Positions 7,524 to 16,178 of a stretch of DNA of 38,670 bases are shown here, one piece after another. Both the position numbers and the translations under genes were made by a program. Below the pieces are notes generated by a model that had not been told where the DNA came from, searched no databases, and saw only the letters and a list, made by a program, of their open reading frames with translations. The stretch covers positions 1-38,670 of the forward strand of contig WRJZ01000029.1 in assembly GCA_009778325.1 (NCBI GenBank), in the 5' to 3' direction. The stretch comes from Candidatus Endomicrobium neocapritermitis (GTDB lineage Bacteria; Elusimicrobiota; Endomicrobiia; Endomicrobiales; Endomicrobiaceae). Numbering within the stretch: the first letter of the stretch is position 1; every line of letters begins with the position of its first letter.

Positions 7524-8405
7524 ACCTCTCGGGTGATATTTTTTGTGCTGCTGTTTTAATTTATTATTATCAAGATGCGTATATATCTGAGTAGTGGAAA
7601 TAGAGCTGTGTCCGAGCATTTCCTGGACAAAGCGTATGTCCGCTCCGCCGGAAAGCAGATGGCTTGCGAAAGAATGCCTTAAAGTGTGCGGCGTTATATT
7701 TTTACGTATGCCCGCGTTTTTGGCTATATTTTTAAGCTGTCTCCAAAATTCAACGCGCGATAATTTTTTCCCGAGCCTTGATATGAAAACATGATCTTCG
7801 ACGCCGGCAGCCGGTTTTCTTTTTTTCAAATAAATATTTAAAAAATCCCCTGCTTTTGACCCGAACGGGATGAGCCTTTCCTTTGAACCTTTTCCCAATA
7901 CTTTGAGAAAAGTTTCTTCTATATTTATATTGGAGAATCTGAGATTAATCAGCTCTGAAACCCTCAATCCCGTAGCATAAAGAAGCTCAAGCATTGCCCT
8001 GTTTCTTATATTCATTTCGTCGGAAGAATCAATAGAGTTTAAAAGAAGCTCGACTTCGTCAAAAGAAAGCATTCCCGGCAGATCTTCGGGTATTTTCGGA
8101 GCGGCAAGATAGGCTGTTGGATTGCTTTTAGCCAAATCTTCAATATTTAAAAATTTATAAAACTGCCTTAAAGATTCCATCATTCTGTAAATTGAGCGCG
8201 GTTTTAAACCTTCGGTTTTAATTTCCCAAAGAAACTCGGTAATGTCATTATGCTGCATTTTCCCGATATCAAACCGCTTCTTTTTGCAAAACTCAAAAAA
8301 TTTATTTAAATCGGACTTATACGCCAAAACCGTGTTTTTCGACAAGCCTTTTTCCACGGTTATATAGCTGATGAAATCGTTAAGCGTTTTGTTAATGTCT
8401 ATCAT
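7521..8405 (-). CDS. xerD: XerC/XerD-type site-specific tyrosine recombinase
   Basis: A recombinase of about 294 residues that, with a partner, resolves chromosome dimers at dif under control of the FtsK gamma domain. The SAM-like N-terminal domain (LSKNTVLAYKSDLNKFFEF) precedes the catalytic domain with Arg in ATGLRVSEL, HTLRHSFASHLL, the second His in LGHSS and the nucleophile Tyr in TQIYTHL. I chose the ATG at 8405 because AGGA lies 6 nt upstream; the frame also opens at a TTG at 8420, which has no such signal and touches repeat E3. XerC and XerD cannot be told apart here with certainty. ftsK and an FtsK-gamma chimera are encoded about 6 kb away. Confidence 0.9.
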   Translation of the reverse strand: MIDINKTLNDFISYITVEKGLSKNTVLAYKSDLNKFFEFCKKKRFDIGKMQHNDITEFLWEIKTEGLKPRSIYRMMESLRQFYKFLNIEDLAKSNPTAYLAAPKIPEDLPGMLSFDEVELLLNSIDSSDEMNIRNRAMLELLYATGLRVSELINLRFSNINIEETFLKVLGKGSKERLIPFGSKAGDFLNIYLKKRKPAAGVEDHVFISRLGKKLSRVEFWRQLKNIAKNAGIRKNITPHTLRHSFASHLLSGGADIRFVQEMLGHSSISTTQIYTHLDNNKLKQQHKKYHPRG

Positions 8406-8419
8406 AAGTAATCCTATCA

Positions 8420-8530
8420 AAGAGTGAAGATTGAAGAGTGGAGAGTGGAGATATTGAATTTCGGCGAAGCCGAAATCTAATTAACAAGTTTTCGCAAAGC
8501 GAAAACACTTTATCTTCACTTTTCACTCTT
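8420..8530. repeat. Heptamer-arm palindromic element E3
   Basis: The left arm uses GTGAAGA, TTGAAGA, GTGGAGA and GTGGAGA. The right arm (8511-8530) is complementary to its outer part at about 18 of 20 positions. The middle holds two hairpins, ATTTCGGC/GCCGAAAT (8458-8476) and GTTTTCGC/GCGAAAAC with loop AAA (8488-8506), the same pair as in E1 and E2. The right arm supplies the last codons and stop of the MBL gene. Confidence 0.85.
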
Positions 8531-9148
8531 CCGTAAATATGGATTGTGACGAAGTTCATTAGCAAGCGTAGTTATGCTGCCGTGCCCTGGATAAATTATC
8601 GTCAAAGGCGGCAGATGTTTTATTTTTTCAAGGGAATTCATCATTTCTTCAAAACTGCCTCCTGGAAAATCAGTGCGGCCTATTGTTCCGGCAAAGAGAG
8701 TATCTCCGGTAATAATGAAACCGTCAAATAAAAGGCATATTCCGCCTTTTGTGTGACCCGGAGTATGGATAACTTTAAATTTTGCAAAAGAGAGCTCAAC
8801 TTCCTGATTATCTTCAAGCTGAATTTCCGGAGTTTTTACAGATCCCGAATTACCGAAAAATATCGAAGCATTGTATTGAGGATCCGCAAGCATTTGAACT
8901 TCATATTTATGCGCGGCTAAAGGTATTTTATATTTTGCTCTGATTTTTTCATCGGAAAGAATATGGTCGTAGTGTCCATGCGTATTTATCAGCATTTCCG
9001 GTTTAAAACCGTTTTTTTCTATTTCATTAATGACTTTATCGCCGTTTTCGCCGGGGTCAATTATGGCCGCTTTCATAGTATCCGAATCATAAACTATATA
9101 ACAGTTTACTTCCATGCATCCTGAAATTATTTTATTTACTTTTATCAT
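8516..9148 (-). CDS. MBL-fold metallo-hydrolase (glyoxalase II-like)
   Basis: A 210-residue soluble metallo-beta-lactamase-fold hydrolase. The metal motif THGHYDHILSD is near residue 56. HTPGHTKGGICLLF, FAGTIGRTDFPGG and YPGHGSITTLANE follow, the pattern of the GloB/YcbL group that hydrolyses thioesters such as S-lactoylglutathione. The true substrate is not known from sequence. The start overlaps the pgpA stop by 4 nt. The C-terminal RKSEK and stop are encoded inside repeat E3. Confidence 0.88.
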   Translation of the reverse strand: MIKVNKIISGCMEVNCYIVYDSDTMKAAIIDPGENGDKVINEIEKNGFKPEMLINTHGHYDHILSDEKIRAKYKIPLAAHKYEVQMLADPQYNASIFFGNSGSVKTPEIQLEDNQEVELSFAKFKVIHTPGHTKGGICLLFDGFIITGDTLFAGTIGRTDFPGGSFEEMMNSLEKIKHLPPLTIIYPGHGSITTLANELRHNPYLRKSEK

Positions 9149-9594
9149 TTTAAAATTATATTAAAAACCTGCAAAATTACATTCGCCAGAAACCCGGCGG
9201 CTATATCGTCAATAGTTATGCCGAGCCCGCCTTTAATATTCTGCAATTTTTTGATAAACAGCGGTTTTGTAATATCAAAAACCCTAAACAGGATAAATCC
9301 CAAAACTAAAAACAAAACCGTTTTAGGCAAAAACATCACGGAAAGCCAGACGCCGGCAACTTCGTCTATAACTATGCGCTGATCATCTTTTTTATTATAA
9401 ATTTTTTCTGCAAGCGACGAAAATAAAACAGAAGCAAAAAACATAAACGCAACGGCGGCAAACTGCGCCGGATAATTTTGCGGAATAAAAAAAGCCCAAA
9501 GCAAAATTCCGGTAAGACTGCCGAAAGTGCCGGGGGCATATTTTATGTAGCCGGCGCCGAAAACAGACGAAAAAAACAAAATTATATTACGCAT
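9145..9594 (-). CDS. pgpA: Phosphatidylglycerophosphatase A
   Basis: A 149-residue membrane protein of the PgpA family, which dephosphorylates phosphatidylglycerol phosphate to phosphatidylglycerol. GYIKYAPGTFGSLTGI near the N-terminus, VIDEVAGVWL in the middle and GGLGITIDDIAAGFLAN near the end are the family blocks with the acidic catalytic residues. It overlaps pgsA by 8 nt upstream and the MBL gene by 4 nt downstream. With PgsA it forms the two-step route to phosphatidylglycerol. Confidence 0.92.
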   Translation of the reverse strand: MRNIILFFSSVFGAGYIKYAPGTFGSLTGILLWAFFIPQNYPAQFAAVAFMFFASVLFSSLAEKIYNKKDDQRIVIDEVAGVWLSVMFLPKTVLFLVLGFILFRVFDITKPLFIKKLQNIKGGLGITIDDIAAGFLANVILQVFNIILK

Positions 9595-10210
9595 TTTCTT
9601 TTAAAAGTTTTCTGTGTTTCCAAATATAATGCGCGCCGGAATAAACCGTAAGTATTGTCGTTATCAACGCAACCCAAAACGGAATTTTATAAAGTATCTG
9701 GGCAAGCATGCCGTAGTAACCGCTTTTGAACGTTGCAATCAGCTGAGGAGTTATGCCGTAAAACTTCAAAAAGTACGCTTCGTTTATAAGCACAATCAAA
9801 ATAATTATTATTGCGACTATCTGGGTCGTTGTTTTAATTTTCCCGGCTTTGTCAGCCGGAATTATTACGTTTTTTGCCGCTGCTATCGTACGCAAACCGG
9901 TTATAAGAAACTCCCTTGATATAATCACTATCACCATCCATGCGGGAATCCCTAGACTGGGAATATCTACGAAACATATAAAAGCCGCGGAAATTAAAAG
10001 CTTGTCCGCCAGAGGATCCAGAAAAATGCCAAGAGACGTGACAGTATTGCTTCTTCTTGCAATCTGACCGTCAAGAAGATCGGTTATTGAAGCAACGGAA
10101 AAAACAATTACGGCAAAAATACTGGACCAAAAAGTCTGAAGTTCAATAAAAATAATTAAAAACGGCACAAGACAGATTCTCATTATTGTAATCTTATTTG
10201 CTAAGTTCAT
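9587..10210 (-). CDS. pgsA: CDP-diacylglycerol--glycerol-3-phosphate 3-phosphatidyltransferase
   Basis: A 207-residue integral membrane enzyme that condenses CDP-diacylglycerol with glycerol-3-phosphate to phosphatidylglycerol phosphate. The N-terminal NLANKITIMRICLVPFLI and the CDP-alcohol phosphotransferase motif are seen (DLLDGQIARR, then GIFLDPLADKLL near residues 43-70), with all the family aspartates. The Shine-Dalgarno sequence is weak. pgpA overlaps its 3' end, and rimO lies 53 nt upstream. Confidence 0.94.
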   Translation of the reverse strand: MNLANKITIMRICLVPFLIIFIELQTFWSSIFAVIVFSVASITDLLDGQIARRSNTVTSLGIFLDPLADKLLISAAFICFVDIPSLGIPAWMVIVIISREFLITGLRTIAAAKNVIIPADKAGKIKTTTQIVAIIIILIVLINEAYFLKFYGITPQLIATFKSGYYGMLAQILYKIPFWVALITTILTVYSGAHYIWKHRKLLKENA

Positions 10211-10263
10211 TTTAAATTTTGCCGCCGACTGTTCTCTTGACGAATGTAAGTGCCAGATTTCTG

Positions 10264-11571
10264 TCAGCCTGCCGCCTCCGTTTTTATTTTATAACCTTCG
10301 TTGTTTTTTATGATTACTTTATAAAATCCGCCGCATTCCAAAGCTTTTTTCGATAATATCTCAGTACAGCCGTCTATATCCGGCGCCTGAAACGCGCTTC
10401 TTCCCGTAACTAAATATTTTTTGCCTTTCTTCACGCAGCTTTCGGCAAAAAACTCTGTTTCTTTGTTCTTCAAAACATCAATTTTTGTTTTAAAAACATC
10501 ATATTGCGCTTTCTCTATTTCAACTCTTCTTTGTTTTGCAGTTTCCTGGCTTACCCGGCTTTTCAGTTTTGAAGAAGCCACTTCTTTCTGGTCTGAGTAT
10601 TCAAATACGCCGGCGTATTGAAAGTATCCGTTTTTAATAAAATCAATAAGCTCTTTTACGTCTTTTCCGGTCTCTCCGGGAAAGCCGGTAATAATTGAAG
10701 TTCTTAAAACAATGCCGGGAATTTTATTTACGATTTTTTCAATTATTTTGGCCGTATTCAAAGGCCTTTTCATCGCGGAAAGAACATTTTTACTGACATG
10801 CTGCACCGGAATATCAATATAATTGCATATATTTTTATATTCTTTAAAAACATCAAGCAGAGAGTCGGTTATGCTTGACGGATAAGCGTACATCAGTCTT
10901 ATCCATTTAAAATCATTAATCTTAGCCAGCTTTGAAAGAAGCTTATCTAATGCGAAAGCTCCGTATAAATCCAAACCGTAAGTCGTTGTATCCTGAGCTA
11001 TTAAAATGAGCTCCTTCACGCCCGCGCGAGCAAGAGATTTCGCTTCATTATACAAAGATTCTATTGTACGGCTTGTAAACTTTCCCCTTAAATCGGGAAT
11101 TATGCAAAAACTGCATCTGTGATTGCATCCTTCCGAGATTTTTAAATAAGCCGAGGGCAAAGGAGATGAAAGAATTCTGTGTTTTGAATCATTTAATCCG
11201 CCTGGCTTCAACGGATTATCCGCTTTTTTATCCAAAAGCAAAAGAGGAAGCCTGTCCAAAGCTCCCGTCCCGGTATAACCGTCTATTAAAGGAAATTTTT
11301 CAGTTATTTTTTCTTTAAGGAGCTGAGGCAGACATCCCGTAACATAGAGTTTAATATCTTTTTTACTTTTTAAACTCAGAACGTTTTTTATGCATTTTTC
11401 AGATTCAACTCTCGCATCGTGAATAAAAGAACAAGTGTGTATTACAACCGCGTCGGCATCGTTTATATCGCCGGTTAAATAAAAGCCTTTATTTTTTAAA
11501 ATTCCTAACAAATACTCCGCTTCGACCGTATTTTTCGGGCAGCCCAAAACAATTACCGCAACTTTTTGCAT
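10264..11571 (-). CDS. rimO: Ribosomal protein S12 methylthiotransferase RimO
   Basis: A 435-residue radical SAM methylthiotransferase with three parts: the UPF0004 domain with Cys residues binding the auxiliary cluster (VLGCPKNTVEAEY, HTCSF, TGCLPQ), the radical SAM core with CNHRCSFCIIPDLRGKFTSR (near residue 148), and a C-terminal TRAM-like domain. The RGKFTSR context and the N-terminal GCPKN fit RimO, which modifies Asp of S12, better than MiaB. The start is 3 nt after the RodZ-like stop, so the genes are probably co-transcribed. Confidence 0.92.
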   Translation of the reverse strand: MQKVAVIVLGCPKNTVEAEYLLGILKNKGFYLTGDINDADAVVIHTCSFIHDARVESEKCIKNVLSLKSKKDIKLYVTGCLPQLLKEKITEKFPLIDGYTGTGALDRLPLLLLDKKADNPLKPGGLNDSKHRILSSPLPSAYLKISEGCNHRCSFCIIPDLRGKFTSRTIESLYNEAKSLARAGVKELILIAQDTTTYGLDLYGAFALDKLLSKLAKINDFKWIRLMYAYPSSITDSLLDVFKEYKNICNYIDIPVQHVSKNVLSAMKRPLNTAKIIEKIVNKIPGIVLRTSIITGFPGETGKDVKELIDFIKNGYFQYAGVFEYSDQKEVASSKLKSRVSQETAKQRRVEIEKAQYDVFKTKIDVLKNKETEFFAESCVKKGKKYLVTGRSAFQAPDIDGCTEILSKKALECGGFYKVIIKNNEGYKIKTEAAG

Positions 11572-11574
11572 TTT

Positions 11575-12507
11575 TTACTGCTGCCTCTTCAGAACCAATG
11601 TATTAACATCCTGAACAGCGCCTTTATTAACATCAACTTTAATTCCGTTAAAATAAACGTTAACGCCGGGAGTATACCCTATTTTCACGGTAAACTCATT
11701 ATCGGCTTTCCAATTCTTTTTATCGCCTTTTACTATCGTACCCTGAAAAATTTCTCTGCCGTCGCTGTCGACTTTTATCCAGACATTCTCAACGGCAACT
11801 ATTTCGAGCTCCTGCCGCTTTACGTATGAAGCCGCAGCCGTATTATTGCCTGCCTGAGTCGCGGCCGGAGCCTGCGCAGCAACAGGTTTTATGTCAGGCT
11901 GCGCCTGAGAAGATACATTTTCCGGTTTTAAAATTCTGTTTTTACTTTCCTCTTCAGCATTTTTCCGCGCTTCAAACGCTATTTCTCTGAGCCGAAGCTG
12001 TTCTCTCTGTTCTTGTTCTTTTTGCTCATGAAGTATTTTCTTTTGTTCCAATGCCGGTATTCTGCCGGGGCTGTCGTCTATAAATATCGAAATATTTTTA
12101 TTTAAATACAAAAAAGCGGCGCATAAAATGCCGGCAATTAAAACCGTAATAAAAAGCTTTTTTAAATCGCTTTTCCTTTCGTCGGAAGATTTTGCTTTGG
12201 CGGTTTTCGCATCCGGATTAGTCTTATATCCGCAAGTTTGCGCTGGCTTTTCGCCTTCTTCGTCTCCGGATTGCAGATTCTTTCTTTTTTCATATTGCGC
12301 AAGCAGTTCTTCGCCGCTGAGGCCTAAAAATTTAGCGTATGATTTAACAAAACTTTTATAATAAACCTCAGCGGAAAAAACAGACTCATCGCCTTCTTCA
12401 ATCGCCAAAATATACTTTTCCTGAATCCTTGTCACTCTGTGTACTTTATCAAAATTTAATCCGAGCTTTTCGCGTTTTTCTCTTAAAATCTTCCCGATTT
12501 CTTTCAT
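11575..12507 (-). CDS. rodZ: RodZ-like cytoskeletal anchor protein
   Basis: A 310-residue bitopic membrane protein resembling RodZ, which links MreB to the elongation machinery. Residues 1-70 form an HTH_25 domain (EIGKILREKREKLGLNFDKV, then TRIQEKYILAIEEGDES). A basic linker precedes one membrane helix (LFITVLIAGILCAAFLYL, about residues 115-133). A Glu/Arg-rich coiled segment and an Ala/Gln-rich linker follow, then a C-terminal DUF4115 beta domain (VWIKVDSDGREIFQGTIVKG). RBS AGGA precedes the ATG. It shares its N-terminal domain type with the chimera two genes upstream. Confidence 0.88.
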   Translation of the reverse strand: MKEIGKILREKREKLGLNFDKVHRVTRIQEKYILAIEEGDESVFSAEVYYKSFVKSYAKFLGLSGEELLAQYEKRKNLQSGDEEGEKPAQTCGYKTNPDAKTAKAKSSDERKSDLKKLFITVLIAGILCAAFLYLNKNISIFIDDSPGRIPALEQKKILHEQKEQEQREQLRLREIAFEARKNAEEESKNRILKPENVSSQAQPDIKPVAAQAPAATQAGNNTAAASYVKRQELEIVAVENVWIKVDSDGREIFQGTIVKGDKKNWKADNEFTVKIGYTPGVNVYFNGIKVDVNKGAVQDVNTLVLKRQQ

Positions 12508-12517
12508 TAACGATATC

Positions 12518-13177
12518 CTAATTGAGTTCTATGACTTCAACGCCTTCCGGAACAGTAAATTTAAAAACATCTTTTTTTATGTTTTGGTTAATTTTATAAT
12601 CTGTGATAGTAACAGTGACGACAAGTCCTGCCGCGGTGACAATCGCCTTTGACGGACGCATCGTCGATTTGTCAATGTGAAGCTGCATACTCCAATCTTT
12701 TTTCTGAGCGGGAGATATTTCAATAATATAATTCATTTCATCTTCGCCGACAAAATTTATATTATGATCTTTCTTTATCGTCCTCCAGCCGCTCCCGAAA
12801 TTTATCATAGACACGGGAGTAAAGTCTCCGCTGATAACGTCTTTCCAATTGTCTACGACTGCCTGCGAGTTTTCGGGCGTAAACACTGTAATTCTCTTTC
12901 CGTCAATAAAAATTCTTTGTTCCTGCGGAGTTCTTTGCACGATAAAAATACTGTTAGGTCTCTTGTACTTCAGGACTCCGGTAATTTTCTGGGTCTCTTT
13001 TGTAGCGGAATAAAATATTTCCTGGGTGTAAGTTATTTCCGCCGTATCGATTTTCTTATCGGCAGCTTCCATCTTGGCAAGAATTTCGTTTAACCTCGCC
13101 TCATCCGACTGCGCAAAAACGTTTACTGCAAAAAACGATAAAACGGCGGCGAATACAAAAATACTGATTTTCTTCAT
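12518..13177 (-). CDS. LolA-like outer-membrane lipoprotein carrier protein
   Basis: A 219-residue protein with a cleavable signal peptide (MKKISIFVFAAVLSFFAVNVFAQ, presented here as one hydrophobic stretch ending at VFA-Q near residue 23), so it is exported. The mature part matches the LolA/LolA-like fold: repeated beta segments with ITYTQEIFYSATKETQKITG, LKYKRPNSIFIVQ, FIDGKRITVFTPENSQAVVDNW and the late IEISPAQKKDWSMQLHIDKS. LolA ferries lipoproteins across the periplasm, which implies an outer membrane. RBS AAGGGGG is strong. Its position between the HTH/FtsK-gamma chimera and rodZ is 2 nt and 10 nt from its neighbours, an operon layout. Confidence 0.83.
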   Translation of the reverse strand: MKKISIFVFAAVLSFFAVNVFAQSDEARLNEILAKMEAADKKIDTAEITYTQEIFYSATKETQKITGVLKYKRPNSIFIVQRTPQEQRIFIDGKRITVFTPENSQAVVDNWKDVISGDFTPVSMINFGSGWRTIKKDHNINFVGEDEMNYIIEISPAQKKDWSMQLHIDKSTMRPSKAIVTAAGLVVTVTITDYKINQNIKKDVFKFTVPEGVEVIELN

Positions 13178-13178
13178 T

Positions 13179-13667
13179 TTAATACCCCCTTAAATGTTCA
13201 TTTATTTTTTCGGTATTTATAAGCCAGTCTAAAGAGCCTGCCCGTTTGATTATAAAACCGTTATCCTGTAAATACCGTAATATTTCTTTTGCCTTGGCAT
13301 AAGACCCGAAGTTTATTTCAAAAAGATCAAGCGATACTCTCTGGCGTTCTTTTATAAGCTTAAGCGCCGGCAAGAGTTCTTTTAAAGTGTTTTTCGCTCC
13401 GCTTGCGCCCGGGAGAGGATTCCCTCTCTGTTCATATATTTTGAGTATTTTATTTTGAGCTGTCAGCGCCTTTTTCGGCAACCCTAGATATTCGCAGTAA
13501 TATGATAAAATATCGTCGTAGTTCTCTAAATTTATAAATAGCGCGGTATCGCCATTTTCCAAACCGTTGAGCAGTGCCGGTATTATGCCTGTTTCATTTG
13601 AAACATCGTCGATGCTAAGCTCTTTTGCTTCCCTCTTCTCTTTCAAGTACTGCCCGATCGCTTTCAT
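13179..13667 (-). CDS. Chimeric RodZ-type HTH plus FtsK gamma-like winged helix protein
   Basis: A 162-residue protein in two parts. Residues 1-70 resemble the RodZ N-terminal HTH (AIGQYLKEKREAKELSIDDV, then ETGIIPALLNGLENGD). Residues 98-162 align along their whole length with the FtsK C-terminal gamma domain encoded just upstream: ALKLIKERQRVSLDLFEINF against ALTLINERKRVSQDLLKANF, then LRYLQDNGFI against LSILEMKGFI. A short Pro/Gly-rich linker separates them. There is no membrane helix and no ATPase. The gamma domain of FtsK reads polar KOPS-type DNA motifs and activates XerD, so this may be a free DNA reader or competitor; that is inference. It is 20 nt downstream of ftsK and 1 nt upstream of lolA. 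I know no named family with this architecture. Confidence 0.85.
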   Translation of the reverse strand: MKAIGQYLKEKREAKELSIDDVSNETGIIPALLNGLENGDTALFINLENYDDILSYYCEYLGLPKKALTAQNKILKIYEQRGNPLPGASGAKNTLKELLPALKLIKERQRVSLDLFEINFGSYAKAKEILRYLQDNGFIIKRAGSLDWLINTEKINEHLRGY

Positions 13668-13687
13668 TCCATCATCCCGTGGTTATT

Positions 13688-15844
13688 TTAAGAATTCATT
13701 TCCAAGTACTCATTTATTCTATCATAATTTATCTGCCATTTGTTAGTCCCTTCAGGTTTTGTTATAAATCCTTTCATTTCAAGAATGCTCAGAATGTTTG
13801 TAGCGCGCGCGGAACTTCCGAAATTTGCCTTTAATAAATCCTGAGAAACCCTCTTACGCTCATTAATAAGAGTAAGCGCGGGAACCAAATCTTTTAAGCT
13901 TTTTTCTTCCGCCGGGTCAAGTTTTTCGCCCGATACTTCAACCGCAACCGGCTCATAAATCCGCGGGAAATTCTGGTCATTTATAAAATCTATTATTTTC
14001 TCGGCTTCTTTTAACGATACATACGCGCCCTGCAAACGCGCAGGTCTGGCTTCTCCGGGAGGTAAAAACAGCATATCCCCTTTACCCATTAAATCTTCCG
14101 CGCCCAGCGCGTCTAAAATAACCCTTGAATCGATTTTTGTGGTAGTCTGAAACGATAATCTTGCCGGAAAATTGGCTTTAATAACTCCCGTAATAACGTT
14201 TACCGACGGTCTTTGCGTAGCGAGAATTAAATGTATGCCTACCGCTCTTGCCATTTGGGCAAGCCTTTGTATGGAATCTTCTATTTCTTTTTGCGCGACA
14301 AGCATTAAATCGGCGAGTTCGTCAATTACGACAACTATGTAAAACTCTTTTTCTCCTCCGGTTTCCGTCATTTTATTATTATAATCTTCAATATTTCTTA
14401 CCATTTCCTTTGCGAATTTCGTGTATCTGTCTTCCATAACCGTCACAAGTTTTTTTAGCGCGGAGGCGGCTTCTCTCGGATTTGTAATTATGTCGGCGTC
14501 CGCAGCAGAAGTGCAGGGATTATACATATGCGGAATATCTTTATAAATAGGCATTTCAACGCGCTTAGGGTCTATCAGCATAAACTTCACTTCGTCCGGG
14601 CGCGCTTTGTATAAAATTGAAAGTATTATGGTATGTATGCCGACGCTTTTTCCCGAGCCGGTAGCGCCGGCTATAAGTAAATGAGGCATTGCCGCGAGAT
14701 TTGTGACATATCCTTCCCCGTCAGTCGTTTTGCCAAGGGCAAGAGTAAGAAGCGATTTTGAATTTTCAAAAGCGCGGCTCTCTAAAATTCCGCGAAGGCC
14801 TACTATAACGCTTTCCGGATTAGGGACTTCTATGCCGACGGCGGCTTTTTCGGGTATGGGAACCACTCTTATCGACGAAGTTCTCATTGTAAGAGATATA
14901 TTGTCAATAATATTTGAAACCGCCTGTATTTTGACTCCGGGTGCCAAAACCAAATCATAACGGGTTACTACAGGTCCGGGGATAATATCTTTTACTTCTG
15001 CCGCGATATCAAAATCTGCGAGAGTTGTTCTCAAAAGTTCCGCTCTTTCAAGAAGCTGGGCTTTGTTTGTCTCAAAACTTGTCGTAGGATCGCTTTTCAA
15101 TATATTGGTCGCAGGCAGCTTATAATCAAAACTTTTGCTTTCAATTTTTTCCTGTTTCTGTTTTTCTATTTTTTCTTTAGCGGATTTTTCTTCTTTTTTG
15201 TTTACAATATTCGGTTTTACGGGTTCAAATTTTTGAATAATAGGCTCCGGCACAATAACCGGAGGCTCCTGCTTTCTTTCTAAAACATTAGGCGCGGGCT
15301 TTCCTTTATCCTGCTTATCTTTTTCAGACTCTTCAAACAATCCTTTTATAAAATGATATACCGCCGAGCTGAGAGAAATTCTTAAAAGTTTTGCCGATGA
15401 GTATATAAAAACTATCGCCACAACGGAAAAACCAAGAGTAATTCCCAAAAGCTGTTCAATAAAAGGAAACAGCTTTTCCCCTATCCATCCTCCGTAAGTG
15501 TTGATTTCAAACAAAAGCCCTGAAAATGAAAATAACGCGGTTCCTGAAATCATGCAGGCAACCGACCATATGAAATCCATTCTCCCTCTTAATTCAACGG
15601 ATTTGCTTATATGCACGATAAAAGACCAAAGAAGTATGAAAGGAAAAATATACGTGGCTGTCCCGAACATCTGAAACATTATATTTGCAAATGCTTTTCC
15701 CAAAATCCCGGAACTGTCGGGCACTATTATGGCATACGCGCATATAAGCGCCGCCAAAACAAAAAACAGGGCTGCAACTTCCCTGTTTCTGTTTGTGTTA
15801 TTTATTTTTTGTTTTTTATTTTTAGCTTTTTTTTGTCTGGCCAC
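13688..15844 (-). CDS. ftsK: DNA translocase FtsK/SpoIIIE
   Basis: A 718-residue septal DNA pump that segregates chromosome termini and activates XerCD. The N-terminus has about four membrane spans (residues 25-165), then a basic/Glu-Lys linker and the alpha/beta motor with Walker A GATGSGKSV (near 396) and Walker B VVVIDELADLM (near 505). The C-terminal gamma winged helix covers about 655-718 (SLKDLVPALTLINERKRVSQ, then FGSSARATNILSILEMKGFI). The start is GTG with AGAGGAC upstream. Length is that of compact, SpoIIIE-like translocases without a long Pro/Gln linker. Confidence 0.95.
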   Translation of the reverse strand: MARQKKAKNKKQKINNTNRNREVAALFFVLAALICAYAIIVPDSSGILGKAFANIMFQMFGTATYIFPFILLWSFIVHISKSVELRGRMDFIWSVACMISGTALFSFSGLLFEINTYGGWIGEKLFPFIEQLLGITLGFSVVAIVFIYSSAKLLRISLSSAVYHFIKGLFEESEKDKQDKGKPAPNVLERKQEPPVIVPEPIIQKFEPVKPNIVNKKEEKSAKEKIEKQKQEKIESKSFDYKLPATNILKSDPTTSFETNKAQLLERAELLRTTLADFDIAAEVKDIIPGPVVTRYDLVLAPGVKIQAVSNIIDNISLTMRTSSIRVVPIPEKAAVGIEVPNPESVIVGLRGILESRAFENSKSLLTLALGKTTDGEGYVTNLAAMPHLLIAGATGSGKSVGIHTIILSILYKARPDEVKFMLIDPKRVEMPIYKDIPHMYNPCTSAADADIITNPREAASALKKLVTVMEDRYTKFAKEMVRNIEDYNNKMTETGGEKEFYIVVVIDELADLMLVAQKEIEDSIQRLAQMARAVGIHLILATQRPSVNVITGVIKANFPARLSFQTTTKIDSRVILDALGAEDLMGKGDMLFLPPGEARPARLQGAYVSLKEAEKIIDFINDQNFPRIYEPVAVEVSGEKLDPAEEKSLKDLVPALTLINERKRVSQDLLKANFGSSARATNILSILEMKGFITKPEGTNKWQINYDRINEYLEMNS

Positions 15845-15893
15845 TTTTTCTGTCCTCTTGGATTAATACCCAAATTGAACGGAGAGTGTTCTG

Positions 15894-16100
15894 TTATTTA
15901 AGAGATATTCTGTAGCTGTAATCCTGCTGCACAATGTTTACTTTATCTTCTCTTGCAAGCCATCCCAAAGCAAGATACAGCATTGTATTGGACAAACCTA
16001 AATTCGCCTTAATTTTTATAGGGGACGATTCTCCGTTTTCAAGCAAATATTTCCAAATCTCTCCTGCCGCAAATCCTACTCTCTCAATCATATCCGACAT
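15894..16100 (-). CDS. Small winged helix-turn-helix protein (DUF2582-like)
   Basis: A 68-residue protein consisting of one winged HTH: IWKYLLENGESSPIKIKANL, then SNTMLYLALGWLAREDKVNI, then a wing strand ending YSYRISLK. It fits the DUF2582 family of small wHTH proteins, whose function is not established. It has neither a membrane segment nor extra domains. It lies between accB and ftsK, 49 nt upstream of the latter. Confidence 0.78.
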   Translation of the reverse strand: MSDMIERVGFAAGEIWKYLLENGESSPIKIKANLGLSNTMLYLALGWLAREDKVNIVQQDYSYRISLK

Positions 16101-16135
16101 ATTTTACCCCTCAACCCGGATTACACGGTTTTTTT

Positions 16136-16178
16136 CCGTTAACTCCACTCTCAACACTCCAAACTCCACACTGCCTTT
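16136..16178. repeat. Solo heptamer arm E14
   Basis: On the minus strand AAAGGCAG directly follows the accB stop TAG, then 7-mers GTGTGGA, GTTTGGA, GTGTTGA, GAGTGGA, and AACGG closes it on the far side. There is no complementary second arm, so this looks like a half element. Confidence 0.7.

Noticed and set aside
2901-9127. 15-nt string ACTTCCATGCATCCT shared by element E5's edge and the MBL gene start region
   Set aside because: One shared 15-mer is expected by chance at about this rate in a 38-kb window, and no wider similarity surrounds it.
15845-15893. A further degenerate repeat between ftsK and the winged-helix gene
   Set aside because: Only AACGGAGAGTGTTC resembles the boundary and arms; too short to support a repeat unit.
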